This document shows, piece by piece, positions 53,995 through 62,471 of a stretch of DNA of 64,000 nt. The translations under genes and the position numbers were made by a program. The notes beneath the pieces were generated by a model, which saw only the letters and a program-made list of their open reading frames with translations, was not told where the DNA came from and did no database searches. Location: NCBI RefSeq assembly GCF_025264685.1, contig NZ_CP073721.1, forward strand, positions 2,595,001 through 2,659,000, in the 5' to 3' direction. Source of the DNA: Dactylosporangium roseum. Its GTDB lineage: Bacteria; Actinomycetota; Actinomycetes; Mycobacteriales; Micromonosporaceae. Within the stretch, counting starts at the first letter, position 1, and every line of letters begins with the position of its first letter.

Positions 53995-55260
53995 TCAGGG
54001 CAGAGCGAGGGTGGCGGAGGCGATGACGTGGTCGCCGAGGCTGTTGGTACCGCGGACGTCGACGGTGACGTGCGTTCCCCCGACGGCCTCGGGCGCCTGC
54101 CGCAGGCCGGTGACGACACCGTCGAGGGTGAGGGTGTCGCCGGGGTGGTTCTGCGCGGCGAGGCGGGTGCGGAAGTCGACGACGCGAGCCTCCGGTCCGG
54201 CCCAGTCGGTGAGGTAGCAGTTGACCAGCGCGCTCGAGCCGAGGATGTTCATGTAGACGTCACGGGCGCCTCGATCGTGGGCCGCGTCGCGGTCGAGGTG
54301 CACGTCGTTGAAGTCGAACGTCGCGGTGGCCAGTGCCGCGATGGATAGCTGGGTGACGGGGATCGGCCAAGGGGCGAGGCGCTGCTCTGTGCTCACCTCG
54401 GTCCCGGCGCGGGTGCTCGTGCGGCGTTCGGGTCGCGGGGCGGTGAGCACCGGCAGGACCTGGCCGTCGCGGGTGCGTCGGTGGGCCACGACGACCGGCA
54501 TGCCGTCGTGCACGAGGTCGGGGCGCAGGCCCACGACGTCTGCGCTGAGGCGGGTCCCGTCGGCGAGCTCGGCGGTGCCGACGAGGTAGGGGCGCTCGTC
54601 GAGGGGGGCGACAGCGTAGCCGGGTTGCAGGTGCGCGGTCAGGGTGCCGGTTGTGCCGGCGGGCGGCAGGTCGGTCGGGGTGGCAGCGACCGGGCGCACC
54701 GGCCGGGCGAGGCGGTCCCCGGGCGTCGCCGGGACCTCGGTCCGGGTCGCCGGGTTCCACCGCAGCATCCGCAGGACGACGCGCCCGACCGGCTCGCCCT
54801 CGACGGTGCGGTACTCGCTGACGAGGTCGACGAAGTGGCCGAGGCCGAGGCGGGTGGACTTCTCCGGGGAGACCGCGCCGATGGAGGGGAACTGCTCGAG
54901 GTGGTCGCCGACGCGCAGCGGGCGCACGTAGGTGTGCTCCGTCTGCACCGCGGCCACCGAGGTGAAGCCGCGCTCGGCGAGGACCTCGTTGACCCGGTCG
55001 AGGCTCTCGGCGTGGCGGTGGCTGCGCCGGTTGCCCGGCAGGGTCCACATGTTCAGCGAGGTCGCCGGCGCCACGATGCCGCCCCAGGCGGAGTGTGCGG
55101 CCCACTGGGCGTCCTGGTAGGCGGGGTTCTCGTCGCCGACGGCGTCGCACCAGATACGGATGGCGGCTTCGGTGATCGGGTCCTTGGCCCGGCGTGGCGG
55201 GTCGGTGAGGCCGATCAGGGCATCGAGTCGGGCACGGAAGTCCGCATCGCTGGCGGTCAT
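53995..55260 (-). CDS. Single-chain MaoC-OB-MaoC fusion (ChsH2-ChsH1-like)
   Basis: The protein has 421 residues in three parts. Residues about 10-185 are a MaoC domain resembling the N-terminus of the 41496 protein (IWCDAVGDENPAYQDAQWA, HTYVRPLRVGDHL, TRLGLGHFVD). Residues about 215-285 resemble the DUF35 OB fold (PYLVGTAELADGTRLSADVVG), but the zinc-ribbon cysteines are absent. Residues about 310-421 are a second MaoC domain like the 43722 protein (FDFNDVHLDRDAAHDRGARD, YLTDWAGPEARVVDF, NHPGDTLTLDG). It looks like ChsH2 and ChsH1 fused into one hydratase that has lost its ribbon. The ATG at 55260 is 23 bases from a perfect operator. Confidence 0.85.
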   Translation of the reverse strand: MTASDADFRARLDALIGLTDPPRRAKDPITEAAIRIWCDAVGDENPAYQDAQWAAHSAWGGIVAPATSLNMWTLPGNRRSHRHAESLDRVNEVLAERGFTSVAAVQTEHTYVRPLRVGDHLEQFPSIGAVSPEKSTRLGLGHFVDLVSEYRTVEGEPVGRVVLRMLRWNPATRTEVPATPGDRLARPVRPVAATPTDLPPAGTTGTLTAHLQPGYAVAPLDERPYLVGTAELADGTRLSADVVGLRPDLVHDGMPVVVAHRRTRDGQVLPVLTAPRPERRTSTRAGTEVSTEQRLAPWPIPVTQLSIAALATATFDFNDVHLDRDAAHDRGARDVYMNILGSSALVNCYLTDWAGPEARVVDFRTRLAAQNHPGDTLTLDGVVTGLRQAPEAVGGTHVTVDVRGTNSLGDHVIASATLALP

Positions 55261-55283
55261 TGGGCTCCCTCGCGGCAAAGTCA

Positions 55284-55297
55284 ACCAAGCGCTTGCT
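55284..55297. promoter_or_regulatory. KstR2-box-like operator, perfect
   Basis: ACCAAGCGCTTGCT within TCAACCAAGCGCTTGCTTGA (55281-55300) lies between the divergent MaoC fusion (minus, start 55260) and the gene at 55379 (plus). One site can control both. Confidence 0.87.
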
Positions 55298-55378
55298 TGA
55301 CCGTAATGGTGGGGCGGCCCTAGGGTCAAGGGGCCAGCGGTCGAACGAGCCGCAGCGCCCACCCGCGAGAGGGCCTAG

Positions 55379-56182
55379 ATGATCCCGAGCACCCCAGAGA
55401 CCGCCACCCGCGCGTTCTTCTCGTTCCCGAAGGTGACCGACGCCGCCCGCCACCGCGACTACAACGCGTGGCACCAGCTCGACCACCGCCCCGAGAACCT
55501 CGCCCTGCCCGGCGTCGTCCACGGCGACCGCTGGGTGCGCACCCCCGCGTGCGAGCGGCTCGGCAGCTACCCCGACGCCGCACTCGCCGGCAGTCAGTAC
55601 ATGGCGATGTACTGGTTCGCCGAGCCGGCCGCTGACTCGATCCAGGAGTGGAAGGACCTCGGCGACCGGGCGATCCACCAGGGCCGGCGTCCGGAGCTGG
55701 CCTGGACCGAACGGCCGATGACCCGGATGTTCCGCCCCGTTCAGGGCTACGTGGCCCGCCGGGCCCTCGTCACCCTCGCCGCGCTGCCGTTCCGGCCCAA
55801 CCGCGGGGTGCACGTCGAGGTGAGCCGGGTCGAGACCGCCCTGCACCCCGATGTGGCCGACCTGTCCCAGTTCGAGCACGAGACCCAGGTGCCCGACCTG
55901 CTCGCGCGCGACGGCGTCGCGGGCGTGTGGACCTTCCGCAGCGCCCCGAGCCGCAGCAACCCCGCCGGACCGGTCGTGCGGATCCGGCTCACCTACCTCG
56001 AGGCCGACCCGGTCGAGTTCACGCGGGCCCTGGCTGCGGACCCGCTGCCCGCCCCGCCCGCGGCGCTCGCCAGCACGGCCACGCCGCTGCTCACCGGGCC
56101 CCTGGCCACCATCACCCCTTGGGCGTGGGACTGGTTCGACGAGCCCGCCGCGGCGGCGACGAACAGCGTGGCCGGGGCATGA
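55379..56182 (+). CDS. Uncharacterised protein, possibly a duplicated ferredoxin-like (EthD-type) fold
   Basis: The protein has 267 residues and I do not recognise the family. The N-terminal half has AFFSFPKVTDAARHRDYNAWHQLDHRPENLALPGVVHGDRW, which recalls EthD/dimeric alpha-beta barrel proteins that carry such a WHxxDHxPE-like segment. The second half (VEVSRVETALHPDVADLSQFEHETQVPDLLARDGVAGVWTF) may be a second copy. It is divergent from the MaoC fusion across a perfect operator and coupled to an SDR. A small lyase, isomerase or ligand-binding role is possible. Confidence 0.7.
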   Translation: MIPSTPETATRAFFSFPKVTDAARHRDYNAWHQLDHRPENLALPGVVHGDRWVRTPACERLGSYPDAALAGSQYMAMYWFAEPAADSIQEWKDLGDRAIHQGRRPELAWTERPMTRMFRPVQGYVARRALVTLAALPFRPNRGVHVEVSRVETALHPDVADLSQFEHETQVPDLLARDGVAGVWTFRSAPSRSNPAGPVVRIRLTYLEADPVEFTRALAADPLPAPPAALASTATPLLTGPLATITPWAWDWFDEPAAAATNSVAGA

Positions 56183-57054
56183 GCGAGGCAACCGGCGTGA
56201 CCGGTCCGGAGCGTAGTGGAGGAAGCGTGACCGGTTTGGAGCGTAGCGGAGAAGGCGTGACCGGACTGCTCGAGCGCTACGGGCCATGGGCACTGGTCGT
56301 CGGCGGTTCCGAGGGGGTCGGCGCCGCCTTCGCCGACCAGTTGGCCCGGGCCGGCTTCGGCGTCGTGCTCGTCGCCCGCAAGCCCGAGGCCCTCGAGGAG
56401 GTAGCTGAGCGGGTCCGGGCCCACGGGGCTCCGTGCCGTGTGCTCGCACTGGACCTGCTCGACGCGGACGCGACCGCCAGGATCGTCGAGGCCGTCGCCG
56501 ACCTCGACCTCGGCCTGCTCGTCCTCAATGCCGGCGCGAACACCTACCGCAGCCGGTTCGTCGAGGCGGATCTCGCCCGGGTCCAGGCCGTCATCGACCT
56601 CAACGTCACCCGCCCGCTTGAGCTCTGCCGGGAGCTCGGTGCCCGGCTCGCCGCACGCGGCCGCGGCGGCATCCTCGTCGTCGGCTCCACGGCCGGCTAC
56701 CTCGGCCACGCTGACATCGGCATCTACGCCGCGGCGAAGGCCTTCGCCCGGATCTTCACCGAGGGTCTGTGGCTCGAGCTCGGACAGGTCGGCGTTGACG
56801 TGCTGCACCTCGTGCTCGGGCTCACGGCCACCCCCGCCATGGAGCGTGCCGGCCTCGACCTGACCGGCGCGGCCGACCCGGCCGACGTCGCCGCCCAGGG
56901 GCTGGCCGCCCTGGGCGCCGGCCCGGTGCACGTCGTGCGCCAGCAGGCCGAGGTCGTAGCGCGGCGCTCCGCTCTGGACCGGGCCGTCCTGGTCGCCGGC
57001 AACTACAGCGGGATGCGCGCGATGCTCGGCAGGCCGAGCCCGGACCCGGACTGA
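56179..57054 (+). CDS. SDR-family dehydrogenase with repeat-encoded N-terminus
   Basis: The protein has 291 residues from the ATG at 56179, which overlaps the previous stop. The SDR core begins near residue 37 (VVGGSEGVGAAFADQLARAG) and has LNAGAN, GSTAGYLG and the YxxxK pair YAAAK. The first 36 residues are [20 protein letters not shown]-type peptides made by a tandem 30-bp cassette that contains its own GTG and GGAGG at each unit. Starts at 56197, 56227 or 56257 are therefore also possible; 56257 gives the most compact SDR. The substrate is unknown. Confidence 0.83.
   Translation: MSEATGVTGPERSGGSVTGLERSGEGVTGLLERYGPWALVVGGSEGVGAAFADQLARAGFGVVLVARKPEALEEVAERVRAHGAPCRVLALDLLDADATARIVEAVADLDLGLLVLNAGANTYRSRFVEADLARVQAVIDLNVTRPLELCRELGARLAARGRGGILVVGSTAGYLGHADIGIYAAAKAFARIFTEGLWLELGQVGVDVLHLVLGLTATPAMERAGLDLTGAADPADVAAQGLAALGAGPVHVVRQQAEVVARRSALDRAVLVAGNYSGMRAMLGRPSPDPD
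56197..56256 (+). repeat. Start/RBS cassette repeat, tandem copies 3 and 4
   Basis: Two 30-base units in tandem, GTGACCGGTCCGGAGCGTAG+ and GTGACCGGTTTGGAGCGTAG+, followed by a third GTGACCGG at 56257. Each unit ends in a purine-rich ribosome site (GGAGGAAGC or GGAGAAGGC) directly before the next GTG. The unit length keeps the frame, so the copies become part of the SDR N-terminus if translation starts upstream. Confidence 0.75.
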
Positions 57055-57085
57055 CGGCCCGAGCTCGACGACCCGCGCGGACGAC

Positions 57086-57676
57086 TCAGGACCCGCCGCG
57101 CGGGTCCGGCTCGCCGGCCCCGGGACCCGGGCCGCCGGGCGGCCACGGGCGGCTGACCGGGTCGGACCCGTCGCGGGCTCCCCGCAGCGAGGCCTCGGGG
57201 ATCGGCCACTGTCCGGCGAGGTCGTCGACCCGCTGCCACTCCGAGACGGTCAGCCGTTCCTGCACCCGCCACTCACCCGCGCGCCGGGTGGCGAGGTCGA
57301 CGTAGCGAAACCCACTGACGATGTTGCCGTGCGGCGGCTCGGACGTGCTGCGCTGGAACGCGATGCCGTACGTCTCGGCCCGGGCCCGGTCCGGCCGCGC
57401 CGGGTCGAGCTCGACCAGGACGTTCGTCAGGTAGTGCATCGTCATGGTGCGCCGCGCCACGAGCGCGAAGACCATGTCCAGCGTCGTGTCCCGGTCGGCC
57501 ACGGTCCCGCCGAGGGTGATCCGGGCGTCCGGGTGGAAGGCGCTCGCTGCGAGGTCCCGGTCCATCCGGTCCACCCCGCGCGCGTAGCGCAGCAGGGCCC
57601 GCTCGATGGCCCGCTCGGCGAGCAGCACGTCCAGCTCGACCGAGCCGGACCGGAAGGACCGGGACCGCTCAGACAC
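57086..57676 (-). CDS. NTF2/SnoaL-like fold protein
   Basis: The protein has 196 residues: ERAIERALLRYARGVDRMDRDLAASAFHPDARITLGG is the typical SnoaL-like N-terminus, with WRVQERLTVSEWQRVD at the end of the domain and a roughly 35-residue Gly/Pro tail. The GTG at 57676 is chosen because GGAGG lies 5 bases upstream; a longer start at 57703 has no ribosome site. Its start overlaps the end of a short SDR-tail remnant. It is probably a dehydratase, isomerase or hydroxylase accessory protein. Confidence 0.78.
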   Translation of the reverse strand: MSERSRSFRSGSVELDVLLAERAIERALLRYARGVDRMDRDLAASAFHPDARITLGGTVADRDTTLDMVFALVARRTMTMHYLTNVLVELDPARPDRARAETYGIAFQRSTSEPPHGNIVSGFRYVDLATRRAGEWRVQERLTVSEWQRVDDLAGQWPIPEASLRGARDGSDPVSRPWPPGGPGPGAGEPDPRGGS

Positions 57677-57779
57677 CGAAGCCTCCGTCGACGTCGAGGG
57701 CATCACCGGTGCGGTGGGCAGCGTCGGCGGCCACGGGCAGCGTCGCCGCGGGTGGGGTCGGGGAGGACCGGTCGGTCAC
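57669..57779 (-). pseudogene. 36-codon remnant of an SDR C-terminus
   Basis: A short frame starts at GTG 57779 (AGGAG upstream) and ends with TGA at 57669. Its last 15 residues, HRTGDALDVDGGFGV, match the usual C-terminal end of classical SDR enzymes (TG..LDVDGG). Nothing of the Rossmann core is left, so an SDR gene appears to have been deleted down to its tail between the exporter and the NTF2-like gene. Confidence 0.55.
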
Positions 57780-57822
57780 GAGGAACTCCTGGAAGTGGGC
57801 GGTGGACAACGGGAGAGATCAG

Positions 57823-59040
57823 TCACGTCGCGGTCAGGGAGTCGCTGTCCCCGCGACGACGCAGCCGCAGGAGCACCGTGGTCGCCATCGCCAGGCACGC
57901 GGCGGCATACAGCAGGAAGGCGGTCGCGGAGCCGAACCACGTGCTCAGTCCACCGAGCAGGAGGGCGCCGAACGGCATACCGCCCCAGCCGAGGAAGTAC
58001 AGGCTCATCACCCGGCCGCGCTGCGCGTCGTCCACGACCCGCTGGACCACCGTCTGCAGGGTCACCATGGCGCCGATGCTGAACGCGCCGCACAGCAGCG
58101 CGGCCCCCGCGAGCACAGGCACCGTCGTCGCCGTGCCGAGCAGTCCGGTGCTCACGGCGAGCAGGCCGAGGATGACCGCGGCGTGCCACACGGTGGCGAT
58201 GCGCTCGGAGAGCCGGGCCACGACGAGGACCCCGAGGAGCGAACCCAGTCCGGTCAGGGCCACGAGCATGGGGAAGACGGTGTCCGGGCGGTCCGACGTC
58301 GAGGCCGCCCGGACGGCGAGCTGGGTCGTGAAGGCGCACCCGAAGAACGCGTTGACCCCGACGATGGTCAGGCAGAGCGCGGCCGGTGGCCGCTCCCGGG
58401 CGTGCCGGATGCCGGCGCGGACCTGCGCGGTCAGGCCCTCGCGGACCACCGGGGTGGCCGGCGGGACGCGACGGGTCCGGATGGCGAGCGCGGCCGCGGC
58501 CGCGGCGAGGCTGAGCGTGGCGTACATCACGAACGTGCCCAGCGTTCCCCACGCCACGAGGATGAGTCCCGCGACCGCGGGGCCGATCGAGCGGGCGAGG
58601 TTGAGCCCGGCGGCCTGGAGCGGGACGGCGGTGCCGAGTGCCTCGGCCGGGACGGTGTTGGCCACGAGGGCCTGGGTCACCGGGGACAGGAAGCTGATCC
58701 CGGTGCCGGCGAGGAAGGCGAGCACGAGCAGCACGGGCACGTCGACGAGCCTGGCCGCGGTCGTCGCCGCGCAGACCCCGGCCAGGGCACTGACCGCCAG
58801 GAGCACACCGATCTGCAGCCGCCGCCGGTCGACGGCGTCGGCGAGCACCCCGGCCGGGATGGAGAAGAGCGTGTACGGCACGAGTAGGCAGAAGAAGAGC
58901 GCGCCCATCGTCGCCGGGGTGCCGTCGACCTCGGCGAGCACCGACTGGAAGGCGATGTTGCAGCCCCAGTAGCCACCCTGGGACAGCACCAGGGTCAGGA
59001 GCACGAAGCGGAAGTCTCGGAATCGCAGGGCCGAGAACAT
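57823..59040 (-). CDS. MFS transporter
   Basis: The protein has 405 residues with about 12 membrane helices. The cytoplasmic loop LADAVDRRRLQIG between helices 2 and 3 matches the MFS motif A pattern (GxLaDrxGrrr). It is of the enterobactin-exporter-like/MFS_3 type (FRDFRFVLL near the start, GPAVAGLILV in the middle). It probably exports a compound or metabolite linked to the pathway. The ATG at 59040 is 44 bases from a perfect operator shared with the SDR at 59155. Confidence 0.88.
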   Translation of the reverse strand: MFSALRFRDFRFVLLTLVLSQGGYWGCNIAFQSVLAEVDGTPATMGALFFCLLVPYTLFSIPAGVLADAVDRRRLQIGVLLAVSALAGVCAATTAARLVDVPVLLVLAFLAGTGISFLSPVTQALVANTVPAEALGTAVPLQAAGLNLARSIGPAVAGLILVAWGTLGTFVMYATLSLAAAAAALAIRTRRVPPATPVVREGLTAQVRAGIRHARERPPAALCLTIVGVNAFFGCAFTTQLAVRAASTSDRPDTVFPMLVALTGLGSLLGVLVVARLSERIATVWHAAVILGLLAVSTGLLGTATTVPVLAGAALLCGAFSIGAMVTLQTVVQRVVDDAQRGRVMSLYFLGWGGMPFGALLLGGLSTWFGSATAFLLYAAACLAMATTVLLRLRRRGDSDSLTAT

Positions 59041-59083
59041 CGCCACGTCGTCGCCGTCCTTCTTGTCGTTGTGCCGGTACCCT

Positions 59084-59097
59084 ACCAAGCGCTTGCT
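59084..59097. promoter_or_regulatory. KstR2-box-like operator, perfect
   Basis: ACCAAGCGCTTGCT lies in the 114-base divergent gap between the MFS gene (minus) and the SDR gene (plus). Confidence 0.86.
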
Positions 59098-59154
59098 TGC
59101 ATGGCCAGTACCGGATGTGTTTGTCTGATCGCACCTCGAGTGAAAGGGCGTGTC

Positions 59155-60039
59155 GTGAGCGGCTTCTGCGCAGGACGAACGGTGATCGTGACCGGTGCTG
59201 GACAGGGACTGGGCCGGGCCCACGCCCTCGAGTTCGCCCGACAGGGCGCCGACGTCGTCGTCAACGACATCGAGAGCAGCCGGGCGGCGGCCCAGGCCGT
59301 CGTCGACGAGATCCTCGCATCCGGCGGTCGAGCGGTCGTCAGCACCGGCGACGTCAGCGATTGGGCCTACGGTGAGCGCCTCGTGCGCGAGACCGTCGAG
59401 ACCTTCGGCGGGCTGCACACCCTCGTCAACAACGCCGGCATCAACCGCGACCGGATGCTGGTCAACATGAGCGAGCAGGAGTGGGACCTCGTCCTGCGGG
59501 TCGACCTCAAGGGCCACTTCGTCCCGATGCGCCACGCCGCCGCCTACTGGCGGGACGAGGCCAAGGCCGGTCGCCAGGTCGCCGCGCGCGTCGTCAACAC
59601 GTCCTCCGGCGCCGGGCTCATGGGCAGCGTCGGGCAGGGCAACTACGGCGCCGCCAAGGCCGGGATCGCCGCCCTGACCCAGATCGCGGCCGTCGAGTGG
59701 GCCCGCTACGGCATCGTCGTCAACGCGATCGCCCCTTCGGCCCGCACCCCGATGACCGAGGCCGTCTTCGCCGAGGCGATGGCCGCCCCCGAGACAGGCT
59801 TCGACGCGATGGACCCGGCCAACGTCTCCCCCCTCGTGGTCTGGCTCGGTTCCGACGCCGCGCGGGCCGTGACCGGAGCCGTCTTCGAGGTCGCCGGCGG
59901 TGAGGTCTCGCTCGCCGACGGCTGGCGCCACGGGCTGGCCGCCGTCAAGGGTGAGCGGTGGGAGCCGGAAGAGCTCACCGACGCGATCGCCGACCTCGTC
60001 GCCCGCTCCGAGCCGCCGACCCCCGTCTACGGTGCCTGA
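59155..60039 (+). CDS. SDR-family 3-hydroxyacyl-CoA dehydrogenase-like protein (MFE-2/17beta-HSD4 type)
   Basis: The protein has 294 residues. The cofactor motif is TGAGQGLGRAHALEFARQGADVVVND; NNAGINRDRM, NTSSGAGLMGSVGQGNYGAAKAG (Ser, Tyr, Lys) follow. This pattern resembles the dehydrogenase domain of peroxisomal multifunctional enzyme 2, which oxidises 3-hydroxyacyl-CoAs including bile-acid intermediates. The GTG at 59155 follows GAAAGGG. It heads an operon with an ACAD pair, giving dehydrogenation and 3-hydroxy oxidation steps of beta-oxidation. Confidence 0.88.
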   Translation: MSGFCAGRTVIVTGAGQGLGRAHALEFARQGADVVVNDIESSRAAAQAVVDEILASGGRAVVSTGDVSDWAYGERLVRETVETFGGLHTLVNNAGINRDRMLVNMSEQEWDLVLRVDLKGHFVPMRHAAAYWRDEAKAGRQVAARVVNTSSGAGLMGSVGQGNYGAAKAGIAALTQIAAVEWARYGIVVNAIAPSARTPMTEAVFAEAMAAPETGFDAMDPANVSPLVVWLGSDAARAVTGAVFEVAGGEVSLADGWRHGLAAVKGERWEPEELTDAIADLVARSEPPTPVYGA

Positions 60040-60040
60040 C

Positions 60041-61225
60041 ATGGGTGCGGACACGGCGCGGGCCACCGGCGCACCGGTGAGCGACGAGCAGTTCCGGGCC
60101 GAGATCCGCGGCTGGCTCCACGAGGCCCTCACCGGGCCGTTCGCCGCGGCCGTCGGCACCGGCGGCGAGGGGCGTGAGCACGAGGCGCACGAGCTGCGCC
60201 GCGAGTGGGAGCGCCACCTGGGCCGGGCCGGCTGGATCGGCCTCGGCTGGCCCAGCGAGTACGGCGGACGCCCCGCGACCCTGGCCCAGCAGGTCATCTA
60301 CCACGAGGAGTACGCCCGCGCCAACGCCCCCGGCCGGCTCGGGCACATGTCCGAGCAGTTGCTCGGCCCGACCCTGCTCGCCTTCGGCACACCGGAACAG
60401 AAGGCGCGGTTCCTGCCCGGCATCACCAGCGGCGAGGACATCTGGTGCCAGGGCTACTCCGAGCCCGACGCCGGCTCGGACCTCGCCGGGGTACGCACCC
60501 GCGCCGAGCGCCGAGGCGACACCTACGTCATCACCGGGCAGAAGGTGTGGACCTCGCTCGCGCACCTGGCCGACTGGTGCTTCGTGCTGTGCCGCACCGA
60601 CCCCGACTCGACTCGCCATGCGGGCCTGTCCTACCTGCTCGTGCCGATGGACCAGCCCGGCATCACGGTGCGCCCGATCACCCAGTTGACCGGCACGAGC
60701 GAGTTCAACGAGGTGTTCTTCGACGGGGCGGTCGCCGCCGCCGAGCACCGCGTCGGCGCCGAGGGCGAGGGCTGGAAGGTCGCCATGGGCACCTTGGGCT
60801 TCGAGCGCGGCGTGTCCACGCTCGGCCAGCAGATCGGCTTCCGTCGGCGCCTCGATGCCGTTATCGCCCGGGCGCATGAGAACGGCGCCTGGCAGGAGCC
60901 GGCGCTGCGTGACCGCCTCGTCGAGGCCTACGTCGGGCTCGAGGTGATGCGGCACTCGGCGGTGCGGCTGCTGGCGTCCGCCGGTGAAGGGCTGTCCGGC
61001 CTGGAGGCGTCGATCTCCAAGCTCCAGTGGGCCACGTGGAACCGCTCGCTCGGCGAGCTCGCGGTCGATGTCGAGGGGGCCGGGGCACTGCTCACCGGGC
61101 CCGAGTACGAGCTGGACGATGCCCAGGTCCACTTCCTCTTCAGCCGCGCCAACACGATCTACGGCGGCTCCAACGAGATCCAGCGCAACATCATCGCCGA
61201 GCGCCTGCTCGGCCTGCCGCGATGA
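60041..61225 (+). CDS. Acyl-CoA dehydrogenase, alpha-type subunit of second pair
   Basis: The protein has 394 residues with full ACAD motifs: GLGWPSEYGGRPATLAQQVIYHEEYARANAP, CQGYSEPDAGSDLAGVRT, ITGQKVWTS, and ANTIYGGSNEIQRNIIAERLLGLPR at the end. It is closer to conventional long ACADs than the 40315 protein. It starts 1 base after the SDR stop and is followed by a shorter ACAD, which suggests another heteromeric enzyme acting in a different round of side-chain oxidation. Confidence 0.9.
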   Translation: MGADTARATGAPVSDEQFRAEIRGWLHEALTGPFAAAVGTGGEGREHEAHELRREWERHLGRAGWIGLGWPSEYGGRPATLAQQVIYHEEYARANAPGRLGHMSEQLLGPTLLAFGTPEQKARFLPGITSGEDIWCQGYSEPDAGSDLAGVRTRAERRGDTYVITGQKVWTSLAHLADWCFVLCRTDPDSTRHAGLSYLLVPMDQPGITVRPITQLTGTSEFNEVFFDGAVAAAEHRVGAEGEGWKVAMGTLGFERGVSTLGQQIGFRRRLDAVIARAHENGAWQEPALRDRLVEAYVGLEVMRHSAVRLLASAGEGLSGLEASISKLQWATWNRSLGELAVDVEGAGALLTGPEYELDDAQVHFLFSRANTIYGGSNEIQRNIIAERLLGLPR

Positions 61226-61235
61226 GGTGAGGACG

Positions 61236-62381
61236 ATGAACGAAGCGAACGCCGACCCCCGGCCGGTGACCGAGAAGTCGCGTCCCGCGGTGGCCGAGGA
61301 GCTGGCCCAGATCCGCGCCTCCGTCGCCGAGGTGCTCGACGAGCGGGCCGACCTGCGCCGGACCCACGAGGTCATGGTCGGGGCGCAGGGCCACGACCCG
61401 CGGTTGCACGAGCTACTCACGGCTGACCTGGGCCTGCTCGGCCTCGTCGTGCCGGAGCACCTCGGCGGGCTCGGCGTCGACGTGGCCGCCGCGGCCGCCG
61501 TCATCGAGGAACTCGGGGCCCGGCTCGTGCCCGGCGCGCTCGCGACGAGCCTCACCGCGATCCTCGCCGCCCGGGCCGTCGGCGCGAGCGCCGAGCCCCT
61601 GCTGGCGCGCGTCGTGGACGAGCAGCTAACCCTGGCCATCGCTCTCGCCGAGGACGGTACGGGCTGGGACCTCGAGCAGACCGCCACCCGGGCCAGCGGC
61701 ACCGGGGACGAGTGGGCGCTGACCGGGACCAAGACCCTCGTCATCGGAGCCGAAGCCGCCCGGGTCGTCCTCGTCACCGCCCGGGACGGGGACGGTGAGC
61801 CGGGCGTCTACGCCGTGGACCGGGCCGCCGACGGGGTGGACGTGTGGACGCACATGACGCTCGACCAGACCCGGCGGCTGAGCACGGTGCACCTCCGCGG
61901 GGCCGCCGCCACCCGGGTCGACGCGCCCGGTGGCGAGGGGGCCCGGGTACTGCTCGACCACGTGCGCGCCATGCTCGCACTGGAGTCGGCTGCCGCCGCC
62001 CGCGCCTGCCTTGACCGCACCGTCGAGTACCTCAAGGTCCGCGAGCAGTTCGGCCGCGCGATCGGGTCGTTCCAGGCCCTCAAGCACCGCTGCGCCGATC
62101 TCGCCGTTGCCGTCGCCGGAGCGAGGGCCACGGCCGACCACCTCGTCACAACGCTGCGCACCGGCGCCGCCACCCGCTCGCACGACGCGGCACTGGCCAA
62201 GCTCGTGTGCACCGACACGCTGATGAGCGTCGCAGCCGAGGCGATCCAGATGCACGGCGGCATCGGGTTCACCTTCGAGCACGACGCGCATCTGTTCTTC
62301 AAGCGCGGCAAGTCGGCCCAACTGCTGGCCGGTTCCCCGGCGGTGGTTCGCGCCGAGGTGGCAGCGCTCGCCGGTCTCTGA
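61236..62381 (+). CDS. Acyl-CoA dehydrogenase, beta-type subunit of second pair
   Basis: The protein has 381 residues. GLLGLVVPEHLGGLGVDV, KVREQFGRAIGSFQALKHRCADLAV and MHGGIGFTFEHDAHLFFKRGK are typical of the short, diverged ACAD chains that accompany full-length partners. An N-terminal extension of about 40 residues is charged and helical. It probably forms an alpha2beta2 complex with the preceding product. Confidence 0.89.
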   Translation: MNEANADPRPVTEKSRPAVAEELAQIRASVAEVLDERADLRRTHEVMVGAQGHDPRLHELLTADLGLLGLVVPEHLGGLGVDVAAAAAVIEELGARLVPGALATSLTAILAARAVGASAEPLLARVVDEQLTLAIALAEDGTGWDLEQTATRASGTGDEWALTGTKTLVIGAEAARVVLVTARDGDGEPGVYAVDRAADGVDVWTHMTLDQTRRLSTVHLRGAAATRVDAPGGEGARVLLDHVRAMLALESAAAARACLDRTVEYLKVREQFGRAIGSFQALKHRCADLAVAVAGARATADHLVTTLRTGAATRSHDAALAKLVCTDTLMSVAAEAIQMHGGIGFTFEHDAHLFFKRGKSAQLLAGSPAVVRAEVAALAGL

Positions 62382-62411
62382 GCCGGCTGCCGACCTCCGC
62401 GGGGGCGGCAG

Positions 62412-62459
62412 CGCACGACAGAGGGGTCCGCACCGACGTGCGGACCCCTCTGTCGTGCG
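62412..62459. terminator. Perfect 22-bp bidirectional terminator hairpin
   Basis: The arms 62412-62433 and 62438-62459 are exactly complementary (CGCACGACAGAGGGGTCCGC...) with a 4-base CGAC loop. It sits between the convergent ACAD gene (stop 62381) and SDR gene (stop 62472). Confidence 0.88.
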
Positions 62460-62471
62460 TGCCCCGCGGGC

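Noticed and set aside
56197..56270. Tandem repeat considered as a CRISPR or VNTR
   Set aside because: There are only two to three units with no spacers; each has a start codon and ribosome site, so a translation-start cassette is the better reading.
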